Positions 1 to 16,254 of a stretch of DNA of 64,000 nt are shown here, piece after piece; position 1 is the stretch's first letter; the number at the start of each line of letters is the position of its first letter. The DNA lies in contig NC_083505.1 of the NCBI RefSeq assembly GCF_032362555.1, positions 11,213,501 through 11,277,500 on the forward strand, given 5' to 3'. This DNA comes from Amyelois transitella. Lineage: Eukaryota; Arthropoda; Insecta; Lepidoptera; Pyralidae. Under the pieces are notes generated by a model. The model was not told the origin of the DNA and made no database searches. It was given only the letters and a program-made list of their open reading frames with translations. Made by a program: the position numbers and the translations under genes.

Positions 1-45
1 GTAGCGTATCTAACTAGAATGAAATAAATATTGGTCGTTTAATAT

Positions 46-270
46 ACAAAGGAAGTGTGAATTACTGTTGGAGTAGGAAGGCCTAGATGAACGTACTTTG
101 ATCAAATCGGAGACGTTCTAGCCAAAGGTCAGGCCAGGAGTACCCGAAACCGTCGAGTTTACATGAAGAGAATTACGAATGTGAATGAAGTATGCAGTGA
201 TCATGGCAAGTGGAAAGATGTGATCTTTTCCTACCCCTCCGGGAAAGAGGCGTGATTTATGTATGTATGT
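46..270 (+). mobile_element. RTE-type LINE 3' end
   Basis: Decayed match to the C-terminal coding part and 3' tail of the copy at 24.3-24.9 kb. It includes the CCTCCGGGAAAGAGGCGTGA motif followed by a TATGTATG-type tail. It lies in the intron before the first visible exon of gene 1. Confidence 0.7.
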
Positions 271-580
271 TTAATAAACAACCAATTATTCCAGATAATA
301 AAATGAATTAGTAATCCGTGTGTTGTTTTTTGTAAGTTTCTTTCTATTACCAAATGGACAGCTACGCGTGTCTAAACCCTATGTTATGTGAATATATAGC
401 AAATAAAAAATAGGTTAAACAAAAAATTTTGGTACGTTCAAAATTATGCTGTACTTACATTTTTAAAAATATTATGTTTTTATAATATAAAATTTAATCA
501 CTGTGCACCACCATTATACTCGTATTATAGAATACCTTAACTGCTTTAGTATGTTATTGATGTTGAATATCTTGTTTCAG

Positions 581-3500
581 ATAAGCGTGTTCAGGAAAAG
601 TGCTTGGACTTACAGCCCGGGCCGGGATCAATATTATTTGCATCAATTCGGGGATAGTCAGCCCGATTTGAACATGAGAAATCCAGTTGTAGTAGATGAG
701 TTGAAGGTAATGCATAGTGATACACATTACGTATATGCGCGTCTATATACCTGGTGAGGTAGACAGAGCCAATTGTCTTGAAAAGACTGTAAGGTTAAGT
801 TTAGATGTAACTCAATAACGTATATTAATAAAATGAGGAAAAGGTATTTTTTTGGGATTCATGTTTGTTAAATTCCTGAAATTATTTTCAAAGTAATGCT
901 CCCATAAATTTATAAGTTACGAAATTGTTAAGTTAAATTGCCATAATTTGTGAAACTGTACCTATCTGGAAGTTAGTTGAAAATTGCGATACTAATTTCT
1001 TTTTTATCTGGACTTAAAATATCCAGACAGTAGAATCCTAAAATTGCAAAGGTCAGATGGGAGTCGCTCCGTGTAAAAACCTGACTCATTCAATCCAGGA
1101 TCCATGGTCAAAGGCATACCCCAGACTCTACTTCCCAAGCGTAATAATGAGCATGCAATCAAAACTAAACAGCCACGAGGCAGAAGGAGCGTCTCGAAAT
1201 TTGGTATATTCGACGATTAATTACAGTGACACATCACAATAATTTATAGGCTACAATAAATTTACATTCACGAGCTTTTATGAAATTTCAGAGTATAATC
1301 AAATTCTGGCTCGAGAAAGGCGTAGCTGGAATGAGGCTGACATCAGTCAACTATCTGTTTGAAGTTGACAAAGAACTGTACGGTGGAAGGTACCCTGATG
1401 AGCCCTTGACCGGGAAACCAGGGCTGGGCCCAAACGATTACGGATATCTGGAACATGTTTATACTAAAGACTTGGAAGAGAACTATGAGATCGTCTCGCA
1501 ATTTCGTGAAGTTTTCGATTCTATTTCTCTTAGAGATAATATGACCAGGTAAGGTAATATAAGTAGATAATTTATAAGCTTATCTAGTAATAAGTATACT
1601 ATTTTATGTAAGTACATAATAGTGTGCGCCTACTAGAGCTACTGCCGACAAACTATATTACAGTTTAGCAGAATTGAATGTATGTACCAAGAAGAAAAGA
1701 ATGAGATCCATTTCATAGAAATAAAAAGAAAATTTTCCTTACTACTTTTTTCTAAATTTACTTTTTCATTTGAGAATGAGATTTGCTGGCAACGCCTTGT
1801 ATGTTTTTTGAAGTACAATTTATTAAAGTTCATATATTTATCAGTGTCAGCCAAATGTTTCAACGAAAGCTCTTGAAAGACAGGCAATTATTCAAGAGCC
1901 GAGGTTATAATTACACCCCTTTATAGCCTGAAAAATTAACCACATGAAACATACCACTTAAATTATACAATAACTTTCATAGGGTAATGATGACCGACGC
2001 TTACACCAACATAAAGAACGCGGTGAAATATTACGGCGAAGGGCCATTATACGGGGCCCACATACCTTTCAACTTCGCCCTCTTAGAGGAACTTGGAAAG
2101 GAAACTGATGCGAGGGACATTAAATACATCGTGGATCGCTGGATGACATACAAACCGCTGAATAAACGTGCCAATTGGGTGGTAAGATACTTTTTTATTG
2201 TCTATGGCTATCTTGTTATACTGCTGTGCGAAAGTCTCTCTTGTAACCATGTATTTTAGATGTTTTTTTTTAAATCAAATACTCTAAATAGATGCAAGCT
2301 TTATTTTTATGTTAAGGCTGTTTCAATTGTCAAGGGATATGTTCTACAGGTCTGTCCCAAAGAAGAGAGAGTACCAAAATCAGAAGTTTTGCGCTTGTAG
2401 CTATTTAAGTTATTAACAGAACAATCATCTATTTTGGATTAGGCAATTTAGGCATTTCTCTACCATCGCCTGATGGTAACTGACGGTGAAGACGAGACGC
2501 CTATCCAAGAGATACCCATTTATTATACTTTAGAATTCATATTTAGTTAAAACCTTTATTACTTTAGATTAACCATCTTAAGTAGACATATCAAGATTGT
2601 TTACTTTTATATCATTACCTAAAGAAATGTACTATAGTATATTTGCATTTTTTTCATTAGTCACCCGCGTACCCTCGAATGTACTTTCGTTGTAGCGAAT
2701 TTTCCGTGGCCGGCTTGTGATACGTAGCAGTCAATAGCTAAATTAAGTAATTTAGGTGTCCATTAATTGACCGTTCCAGATTGGCAATCACGATAAGAGT
2801 CGCGTCGCCTCCCGCTTCAGGAGCGAATTGGTGGATGCTTTCAATATGCTTATACTTTTGCTGCCGGGCGTGGCTATCACTTATATGGTGGGTAATAAAC
2901 TTAATGCCCTCCTTTACATATGATAAGTTACTCATTGAAACTATAAAATACTAGGTGTGCCCGCGACTTCGTCTATGTGGAATAGTTATTTTGAGCATCA
3001 TTGAAGCCCTCAAGAATGAATAATTCTACCCGTTTTTTTCACATATTCCATTATTTCTTTGCTACTTATAGTTGAAGCGTGATGTTATATAGCCTAAAGC
3101 CTTCCTCGATAAATGGTCTATTCAACGCAAAATGAATTTTTCTATTCAAACCAGTAGTTCCTGAGATTAGCGTGTTCCAACGAACAAACAAACTCTTCAG
3201 CTTTATAATATTAGTATAGATTTGGGTAACAAAATTTCGTAGAGAGCTAGTGTTTGAACCAAATATAAGAAGATTGATGGTATAAGTCAGTTCTTCACTG
3301 TCTAAATAGCAAACATGCCAAGTAAGGGAATTTGTATTTAAATATCTTCTTTCGCGGGTTTGCTTGGCAGAATGTCGTTCATAGACAATATATAATATAA
3401 ATCTAGAATAAAATTTGTTTAATGTGTTGCCAGAAAATTCGGAATTCCATTATCGTTTTCTTATTGATGCATGTACCTGTGGATGCGGTAGTTTACTGGC

Positions 3501-6500
3501 GATAAAAAGACATAAGTTGTCGGATGTGGCTTTGGACTGATAGATTAAATATACTTCTTAGTTTAAAACTTTACCTAACGTTTCTATAATTATTTCACTT
3601 TTTTTAATTAGTGACTTAATACACACTACAACTATATGTTGTATTATTTGTTGTCACATCAAAAGTCAAACCAGATTCCGAGCAATATTAAAAAAAAAAA
3701 CATAAGTGCATATAGGTATTTGCACGCGATGGAAATCGAACCAAAGACACCGCTCAGTGCACTGACATATTAATAACTGCAACACAAACATCTTCAATAC
3801 ATATTTAATCTAAATCGGAAGATAGAGCCAACAATCTCGAGAACAACTGAACGTGGCCTATTAATATTTTTAAGACTGTCTCTGTCTACCCCGCAAGAGA
3901 TATAGACGTGATAATAGGTATGCATGTATCTCGAAAATACTGGAAGGCAACTTTTAGTATAGGTTTTCATACAACAAGTATTTATCATTTGACATGTGTT
4001 ACGTAAGTACATGTAATCAAAGAGTTTTCTGTCCATGAATGACAAGGAAAATTTAAACATGTTGGACCACGCAGAGATACATTATCTTCGCGTGGTGTCA
4101 CTTGATTTTTATCTTGTTTGTTTTATCTTAAAAGATTTTATTATAACCAACACTTCAGTGAAAGCTAGAGAGAATATAGATATATATGTATATAGATACA
4201 AAATGTTAAATGATTCAATAAAAAATAACGTTATAGGAAAACAACAAGACATCATATTATATATTTTATTATCTGAGATCTTCTTAATGAATCTTCTGCC
4301 TTATTTTCCCGCGGGAATGGTCAAAAATTAAAGGCAGAGCTACAGTATCAAAAGGAGCATTTTATTATTATTTTTTGTCATTTTTATTTCATTCTCAAGT
4401 ACATACTTAATGCGTTATATTCTTATCTTACCTGACAAGTTAACATGCAATCGGGAAATTAAGACTTTTCTACCGAGTAACGGGCATATAATATAATAAT
4501 ATCATGTATTTCCTCGACTTATATCTTTATTCCTTACGAGATAGACAGAGCCTGTAGTCTCAAAAAGACTTTTTGCCACATTAAACTGGAACACAATAAT
4601 TTTTGTGTACAAAATGTATCTAATAAATTTCAGGGTGAAGAAATCGGTATGACCAATGGGTTCGTTCCCTGGGCATATACAAAAGACCCTAGGGCTTGCA
4701 ATACCGACGACCCGGTCAATTACATAGAATTCTCCCGAGACCCAGTCCGGACGCCCTTCCAATGGAGTAAAGGGAAAAACGCAGGTATACTGACCTATTC
4801 AAGGACTTGAATGTACTTGGTACGAAAAAATTTCGAAGATACTTTTAGACCTTTATAGGCCTAAGTAAAATTGTGTAGATAAAGTTGAAGATAAAATGTA
4901 TGTGGAGTATATTCGTACTATTCTATACTATAATTTGCTGTTGTAACAAATAATTTAAAAAAAAATATCATGAACTGATAAGATGAAATTTGGTACGATG
5001 ATTATGACTTGGATTATTCGAAGCTTTACTTAGTGAAGTCGAGAGAATTTATTTATTTATTTAGTCGAGATAATTTATATATAATTTAAGTAGAAAATAA
5101 TTTCAATACTGAGTTTCAATTGGCATGTAGGTTGTTTTTGTTGGTGGTTCTTATATTTTCTAAAATACCCATTGTAATGGAAATTAAAATTTCTATTCAC
5201 GCGGGAGAACTCACGAGCTCCGGAATCAATAATCCCTATTTAGTACTTATAGTAGATGAAATGGTTAGCCTTTTATGGTAGGTATCTAATACACACATAA
5301 AATATGCTATTTTCCCAAAGGGGTAAAAAGTAAATTAAGTATTACCATATACGGAAGCAAACGATCGATGAATAGTTAGTCTGATAAAATTAATTCAAAA
5401 TTTAATACCACCCGAATATACGCCAGAAATCTCTGAAATAAAATACCTATATTTGAGAGAAAATTAAGTTTTCCATTTTGAAACCCGTTGGGACGTAACC
5501 CTTTTAAGGATGTCTTTTGCCACTGAAAATGGAATCTTATTTGCCAAGCTTAAGGTTGAAAATGCATGATTTTCAAATACACACTCAACTTATAGTTTTG
5601 AATAAAACTGAAAGGGGTATTGTTTTACTCGCATAGTTTAATATAAGTTCGGTAACATAATAAAAATTAAAACTGTTAGTAACATGAGTAGTTAATTAAC
5701 AAGTTTCAATAAGTTCCTTATTTTCCATGTAGCTTCCAAGCAGATTAATTAAGCACAAGGTGAGTATTAATAAGAACTTTGAAATGAGAAGGCCAAGAAG
5801 AGATACCTTGATCGTACCCTAAACTTTACGAGATCGATGAGAATTAAGAAAAAAAATATGCAGAGATCCTGGCAAGTAGATAGATGTAGTTTCTACTCGT
5901 ACATAACTGTCCGAAAACAGGCGTGATGTAGGTCTTACTTTAGAAAAAAAAATCTGCCTGGATCTTTCCCCTTGTTGGAGCTGAAATCAGCTATTGCTCA
6001 TGAATGAAAATAGAATGACAAGCTAAAAATACCTTAACAGGTTTTACTAGCGGAGAGAACACTTGGCTGCCAGTGGCTGATGGGTACGAGCATCTCAACG
6101 TAGCAGCCCAGAGGTCAGCCATGAGGTCTCACTACCAGGTGTATCGGACCCTGACCAACTTGAGGTCCCGACCAGCATTCAAGCTCGGCAGATTCGAATC
6201 CTTGGCTATTAATAATGACGTCTTCGCATTTAAGAGGTAAAATATGAAATTAAGTAAGTTTTGTAAAATAAATTTTAATTAAGTTTTTATAAGGTTGGCT
6301 GGAAGAGATTGCTTTAGCGATAAGTCCGCCTTTCTACCATCTCTGTCTGTTTTGTGCTGTTTTGTATGTTTTACTCTTATGGTGCAATAAAGAGTTATAT
6401 CTATCTATCTATATTTTTTTGTCAATATGATTATGAAATTACGTGTACTCTGCGTCTTTTATGAAGAGAGCCTAGGTACGTTTCTGACCATGGTCAAAAG

Positions 6501-7935
6501 TGAGGAGGTCAGTTAATTAAATTACGATCACAGGTACGACGACTATCATTAGACAGCAGTGTTTCTATGTTAAATAGAAGAGGGATCTGTCAAAAATTGA
6601 TAATGTTTGTTTTTTTTTAGAATGATTACTAGTTACTAAAAATAGAATTATAAAGTTTTGTTTGCGTTGGAAATAACAAAGTGAATGCTGTTGGAACAAG
6701 GTATAACAAAATATCATATTTCAGCTGTCAGGGAGAAAATTTGCATTATTTAAATGTTATAGTTTACTTTCTTTGGTAATTATCTACGTTGAGCCAATAT
6801 GAATTAAGTTCTTCTGCAAAGATTGCAGATGTCAGATGGGAGTCCCTTTGTGTAAAAACCTGAATAAGGGATCCATGGTCAAAGGCTGACTCTCCAGAAT
6901 AGTGAGGATGTGACCGGAATATAGCCAGGAAGAGGAGTCTACATTGCCATTGATTTTACTCTTTCTAAAGTAACAAAAAGTAAAAATGACCTATTCCTAA
7001 CCCCGAACCAAATGATAATAACAATTATATAATTTTTAATAAATTTTGCAGGTGGTATAATGATGATACGTATGTGGTAGTGATGAACGTGGGTAGAACC
7101 TACCACGTTGTGAACCTGACTGTAATTGATCTGATATTTGGGTCCATGGAGGTCGAAGTCAGCAGTGTGTTATCTCCAAGATCTTACAGGTGATGAATAA
7201 TTAAAATTATTAAAAAAAATATTTATGCATTTTCAACTTACCGTCTTTTTCGTTTGCGGCCAAATTATTTGCACAAGTTTAACTTTGGATTTCTATTTAT
7301 TGCACCAGCCACCGTAGTTTGGCGCGAGCGACGCCGGTTATACCGCGCGATAAACTATTGCTGTCTCGTTTCACGTCATATAAAAAAGCGAAACAGCGAA
7401 TAGGTTTTTAGAAGATTAAAACTGCGTCGCGCGTGCATTGCAGCGGGGGCAGAATATATGTATGTATTATCATACATATAATAGATAATGTATTCATTTG
7501 TATAAGAATACAAATGATTTATCGCACTCACTCCATCTCTTTCGTATGGATGTCTTAAAAGGCGACTCTTCTTTTAGGCGATGGGTTAGAAACCTTTTAC
7601 TTTTTGAATTTCAAACCCATCATTAAGCCTTTTAGAGACTGTTCACTCTATATCTCGCAAGGGATATAGATGTGATTACCTGTATGTATGTTTTTTATTG
7701 ATGCTGTGTCTATACTTTAAATTTTCTAAGTCACATTCGTCGCGACTAATTCTATTAATAAATTCTTTTGTTTTTTTATTTATTTACCTAACTTTAATCT
7801 TCAGTGACAAAATTAAATTTGTAACGACTTTGTGCTTAATTAGAACTCAAGTTTTTCTATTTCAGTGACAACGTGCAGGCTAATTATTTAGATTTGGCAG
7901 CAGATGAAGCTTTGGTGCTGAGGATGCAGGTGTAA
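581..7935 (+). CDS. GH13_17 alpha-glucosidase-like protein, catalytically inactive paralogue (5' end outside window)
   Basis: Eight exons are visible: 581-706, 1292-1548, 1983-2181, 2780-2887, 4634-4784, 6041-6236, 7052-7189 and 7866-7935 (TAA), giving the last 414 residues. The signal-peptide, Ca-loop and region-I exons lie to the left of the window. All junctions are GT/AG and no frame is broken. The family is clear from [28 protein letters not shown], the GNHD motif and GEEIGM. In active relatives the nucleophile Asp sits in FR(V/I)D; here the codon at 1340-1342 is ACA (Thr). The acid/base Glu of MMTE is Asp (GAC, 1996-1998). The third carboxylate (Asp of GNHD) and the preceding Arg are kept. 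The GH13 mechanism needs the nucleophile, so I infer no normal hydrolysis. It has an extra phase-2 intron at TR/VMM that is absent from genes 2-4. An ATTAAA follows at 7960. An old pseudogene is less likely given the intact frame and splice sites. Confidence 0.9.
715..812 (-). mobile_element. SINE-A fragment (3' part)
   Basis: GGTAGACAGAGCCAATTGTC and TTGAAAAGACTG match the reverse of the SINE-A 3' region. It starts within 10 nt of the donor of the first visible gene 1 exon. Confidence 0.5.
1046..1190 (+). mobile_element. SINE-C/element E fragment
   Basis: Shares GGTCAGATGGGAGTCGCTCC, GTGTAAAAACCTGACTCA and GGATCCATGGTCAAAGGCAT with copies at 6.8, 38.3, 43.4 and 63.6 kb. It lies in a gene 1 intron. 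Confidence 0.6.
2951..3220 (-). mobile_element. non-autonomous Helitron-like element
   Basis: Read on the minus strand it begins TCTATACTAATATTATAAAG and ends GGGCACACCTAG, inserted between host A and T. These are Helitron hallmarks (5' TC, 3' CTRR, AT target). A near-matching copy is at 20238-20516. It lies in the gene 1 intron 2888-4633. Confidence 0.7.
3825..3930 (+). mobile_element. SINE-A fragment (3' half)
   Basis: TGAACGTGGCCTATTAAT and CTCTGTCTACCCCGCAAGAG, then GATATAGACGTGATAATAGG, match the SINE-A 3' half. It lies in a gene 1 intron. Confidence 0.6.
4515..4600 (-). mobile_element. SINE-A fragment
   Basis: TTCCTTACGAGATAGACAGA and GTCTCAAAAAGACT match the reversed SINE-A 3' end, about 40 nt before the gene 1 exon at 4634. 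Confidence 0.5.
5785..5940 (+). mobile_element. decayed RTE-type LINE 3' end
   Basis: TATGCAGAGATCCTGGCAAG and the later ACAGGCGTGATG resemble the RTE tail. It is heavily diverged and lies in a gene 1 intron. Confidence 0.4.
6822..6945 (+). mobile_element. SINE-C/element E fragment
   Basis: GTCAGATGGGAGTCCCTTTG, TGTAAAAACCTGA and GGATCCATGGTCAAAGGC match the family at 1046 and 63.6 kb. Confidence 0.6.
7310..7445 (+). repeat. CpG-rich interspersed repeat, copy 1
   Basis: TAAAAAAGCGAAACAG and GCGTCGCGCGTGCATTG recur, diverged, at 23.29-23.70 kb and 54.23-54.30 kb. It lies in the last intron of gene 1, is GC-richer than its surroundings and shows no coding signal. Confidence 0.45.
7521..7690 (+). 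mobile_element. SINE-A, 5'-truncated copy
   Basis: CACTCCATCTCTTTCG, AAAAGGCGACTCTTCTTTTA and GGCGATGGGTTAG, then AGGGATATAGATGTGATTAC, follow the family order. It lies in the last gene 1 intron. Confidence 0.7.
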
Positions 7936-8161
7936 AAAATGTATTTTTGTTAAATGTTGATTAAAGCGAACAAATTTCTTTATAACTTTTGTATTATTAT
8001 TATTATATATATGATTTAATAATAGTGAGTGGTAAGTAAGAGAGTAAATAAATGCTTTATTGTTCAATTGAAGAGTACATTAAAAATATGGAACAGTATA
8101 AAACAAACTGGTTTGGGATAAAATTAGAAACGTTTTTAACAGAAGTCAGGCATCCTCTTGC

Positions 8162-8206
8162 TAATTGTCTGCCCCGCAAGGGATATAGACGTGATTATGT
8201 GTATGC
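8162..8206 (+). mobile_element. SINE-A 3' tail fragment
   Basis: CTGCCCCGCAAGGGATATAG followed by ACGTGATTATGTGTATG. Confidence 0.55.
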
Positions 8207-9554
8207 AGATAGGTTTAAATATTAAATACTTGACTTTAATATCCAAAGGAACAAAACGAATGAGCTGACTCGACCCGTTCCGTTAATCAAATGGAAAAAC
8301 CCTTTTAATTCTTTTCAGTATAAATATGATGTAAGATCTCTTCATACAATAGGTAGTTAATTTGATAAATTTACGACCAAGTTAGTCAATCCCAACTAAT
8401 AATTTAAATGCCAATGTAAGTTAATTTGTTACGTATTATGTAGCGAACCAATCTTATTAATTAATTTAATGAAGAATCTGGAAAAGGATAAAGAGTGCTT
8501 TCCATACCGGTAAAATATGAGTTTCCGTGAGATTCGCGATAAACCTGTTTTTTGTACGTGGTGTTTAATTCGCGCGTGTAGGTTTATTCGTTGTTTTTTG
8601 TAAATTGCGCCTGGTGCTAAATTCGTCGCTATTTGAAGGTGACGCTTAATTTGCGCGAACGAAGCTGCGGTTAAAAGCCAGTTAAAATATTAAACACGGG
8701 CAATGAGCAATAGTATTAACAATTTTATAGTTATTTGTTCTAACTTGTTTTGTACAAATCAGAACAAATAACTATAAAATTGTCACTTACATAAAATCTT
8801 ATTAATATTTCTTGCAGAAGTGTTTTGTTTACAAAATTTATTTCTTTTATCTCTACAGGTGTTGAGACGCAGATAAAATATACCTATGAAAGGCCCTCCA
8901 ATAGTTATATTATCACTCAATGGAATTTTCATGAGTTACGTAATTGTTATAAATAAATATATAAATATAGGTCAGTGAAGTTTGAAAATTCCAGAAGGTA
9001 CTTGGATTACAAATTCATTTTTTACCTTATAATTTTTGTGTTTTTCCTTGAAAACCTAGCACTATCTAGTATATTCTTTCAAGACTTTATGCTCCGCAGG
9101 GGATATACATATGTAAATTGTATGAATTAATTATCTAGTACCTTATATATTTCATTTTCAAATCTTATAATTTTTAAATCTGAGAAGGCAGCTTCTCTTT
9201 AAATAATAACACGACAAAGACATGTTATTCATACGTGTTTTTTTTTACTTTAATTTCAGTTCAATTTTCTCGATTTTTTTATTTTTATTCTTTAATGATG
9301 TATTGTGTTGAGCCAGTATTAATAATAAATAAGAATAATGTCAAAAACAATAATATTTTCTCATCTTCAACCACGCGCCATACCAATTGATATAATTTTA
9401 TCACTGATAGATCCTCCGATATAATTCTTACAAAATACGTAGGTGCACGGTTGTGCTGAAGCCAAGGATTGATGCTAAGAAACGGTAGTTTACTTAATTT
9501 CTAATCTAAGCAAGTTACTAATATTTAAAATAAAGTAAATGGTTTTAAGTTTGA
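8207..9554. other. intergenic, gene 1 to SINE-B
   Basis: AT-rich. Apart from the hairpin at 8719-8783 I see only a GC-richer patch around 8540-8690 with loosely repeated TTTAATTCGCGCG-like words. No coding exon was recognised. Confidence 0.4.
8719..8783. ncRNA. perfect 23-bp hairpin, candidate small-RNA precursor
   Basis: Left arm 8719-8741 and right arm 8761-8783 are exact reverse complements (23 of 23), separated by 19 nt that can themselves pair as TTGT/ACAA. The arm runs from ACAATTTTATAG to TTATTTGTTCT. It lies between genes 1 and 2. It is pre-miRNA-sized, but a perfect stem also fits a MITE-like repeat or an endogenous siRNA source. Confidence 0.4.
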
Positions 9555-9801
9555 CGGCCTCTGTGGCGCAGCGGTAGTGCGCTTGTCTGTGACACCAGAG
9601 GTCCCGGGTTCGAATCCCGGCCAGGGCATGATGAGAAAAGAACTTTTTCTGATTGGCCTGGGTCTTGGATGTTTATCTATATAAGTATAAGTATTTATTA
9701 TAAAAATATAGCATCGTTGAGTTCGTATCTCGTAACACAAGTCTCGAACTTACTTCGAGGCTAACACAATCTGTGTAATTTGTCCAAAAAAAAAAAAAAA
9801 A
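9555..9801 (+). mobile_element. SINE-B (tRNA-derived SINE), full length with poly(A)
   Basis: The head resembles a tRNA: A-box-like TGGCGCAGCGGTAGTGCG and B box GGTTCGAATCC inside a perfect T-arm CCGGG/CCCGG. The body has GATTGGCCTGGGTCTTGGAT and CTCGAACTTACTTCGAGGCT, and ends in an A run (9786-9801). The acceptor ends do not pair fully, so this is not a functional tRNA gene. Confidence 0.8.
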
Positions 9802-10080
9802 AGTTAATTGTAGTGGAAAGTAATAATCCAAAATTCTTGTAAGAAAATCAATGAAATTGAAGGTTTACGTCAACATATGTTTTATTGGGAATAAATACGC
9901 TATATTTGGTTTTAGGCATACATTTTTTTCGGAAATACTCGTAAATAACGTACTTAATGTATTAAATAGTTACCCTATTAACCAACTTTTCTTTACAGCT
10001 TTGCTTTTGATTTTATTTTTAATTAATCTTTTACATTAACTTGGCCCTTTTTAATACTTTTAAATTTCATAAGGTTTAGG

Positions 10081-14762
<4,682 letters not shown>

Positions 14763-14764
14763 CG

Positions 14765-14770
14765 AATAAA
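14765..14770 (+). terminator. poly(A) signal of gene 2
   Basis: AATAAA lies 3 nt after the TGA, implying a very short 3' UTR. Confidence 0.65.
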
Positions 14771-14892
14771 AATATTGATTATGATTTATTTTTATAAAAT
14801 GGTTAGTGATAATAAAATTAATTTCTAAAAACTAAAGTGTTTTATTAAAAAAATCTGCGACAAACTTGTAGAATTGTAAATACATAATCGAA

Positions 14893-14985
14893 GAATGGAA
14901 CTCAGATGGGAATCGATCCAAGATCGTAGTCATGGTACCTTGGCCCCTCCACAGCGAGCTAAGCACGCAACCAGAATTAACGCAT
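14893..14985 (+). mobile_element. decayed SINE-C/element E fragment
   Basis: AACTCAGATGGGAATCGATC and GTCATGGTACCTTGGCCC weakly follow the family. It lies in the 3' flank of gene 2. Confidence 0.35.
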
Positions 14986-15083
14986 AAAAAAGATGATAAT
15001 CACGAAAAGCTATGAATACCGATATTATTTATTGGTTTTAAAAATTTGTTATTAAAACTACTGATTCAATATTATCAATAGAG

Positions 15084-15300
15084 TACGCCCGCGGCTTTGT
15101 CCGCGTTAAACATAGAAACTTATTTCTGTTGTTTCGGGAATTTAGGGAAATTATCACTCAGTACCCCCTAGAATAAGTACTTTTAGAATCAACATGTAAA
15201 ACTTCAAATCTAATTCAGTTGTAGGCTAATCAAAAAATATAGTTTATATACTTCTGTGCTATACATTTGTATTTTGTACAATAATGTTTAAATAAATAAA
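15084..15300 (-). mobile_element. Helitron-like terminal fragment
   Basis: CGCCCGCGGCTTTGTCCGCG is the reversed CG-rich 3' hairpin end typical of lepidopteran Helitron-like elements. The other boundary is unclear, and a second end, GGGCAAAAGCTAGTG, occurs at 15566-15580. Confidence 0.4.
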
Positions 15301-16007
15301 AATATTTTTTTTTTTATTTATATTTTTGCTATTTTCGTGACGGAATATTAGGTTTGGGGTCTAGACTGTAAGTTATGAGATAAGATAACAGTCACTTTGA
15401 GTAAAAATCGCTTTCCTCGTCAAAGCATGAAATGTAGTAGATTACAATTCATTTGCCATATTAATATCATAAATGCGGAAGTCTGGCTTATTATTTTCGT
15501 TCACGGCTTAACTGCTCGATAGATTTGTTTGAATTTTTTATCGAATTTTCCACGGCAAAACCCTGGGCAAAAGCTAGTGTAACTATAAAAGAGGCTATAT
15601 AGCCACTAGATAAAGTTTGTTTGAGGACTTATTCCTTACGGAATAGATAGGGCCAACATTCGCGAAAAAACTGAAATACTATTTTCACTAGATGGCTTAG
15701 TTAAAAAGAAAAACACTTCGAGGAACACTTATAAAAGCGTGACGCCCAGGTTTATATTTATTCTTTTATGTACCTTCTGGCATAAGTCCCGGTTACATCC
15801 ACACTACACTAAAGAGTAGGTGGGTAGGGTAGATAGGAGTAGGTTCAAATCCCACCGCAGCCATGTAGATATGTTGCTAACCGAGGCTTTTACTTCAGGA
15901 ACTGGATGTGCATGCTCGTATAGTCATAATCCAAAGTTTCTTATTAAGTTTTGTTCACAAAGTGATTGTCTTGTGTAAACTTTTGAGTGAAACGTTGTAA
16001 ATGGTCT

Positions 16008-16115
16008 GTAAATGTTGCGAGGTCAGCCGGGAGATGCTTCATGTCAGAACCTGACTTACCCGACACCATGATCGTGGTCAAAGATGGACTGGAATCATCC
16101 CCAAAAAGTTGAGAA
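16008..16115 (+). mobile_element. SINE-C/element E fragment, diverged
   Basis: GCGAGGTCAGCCGGGAGATG, AGAACCTGACTTACCCGACA and CGTGGTCAAAGATGG match the family in order. It lies just upstream of the gene 3 promoter block. Confidence 0.5.
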
Positions 16116-16254
16116 CGCAACTAAATCTTACCCAAAAATATTGAGTAAAAAAGCTAAAGTCATCTTGATTAGAGTATCTTAAGAGCTACAATCGTCAGAT
16201 AAATTTAGCAGGTACTCATCTGAAACTGGGATAAATATAATCCGTATTATCACA

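Noticed and set aside
1639..1887. Short frames on both strands in the gene 1 intron
   Set aside because: They overlap each other in AT-rich intron sequence, lack any family resemblance and sit between two well-defined exons.
581..2181. Gene 1 as a frameshifted pseudogene
   Set aside because: All eight visible exons join in frame with canonical splice sites and end in a normal stop. The defect is confined to the catalytic residues.
9555..9630. tRNA gene
   Set aside because: A and B boxes and a T-arm are present, but the acceptor ends do not pair fully, and the same head recurs at 19.8, 50.6 and 61.4 kb attached to the same non-tRNA body. It is a SINE head.
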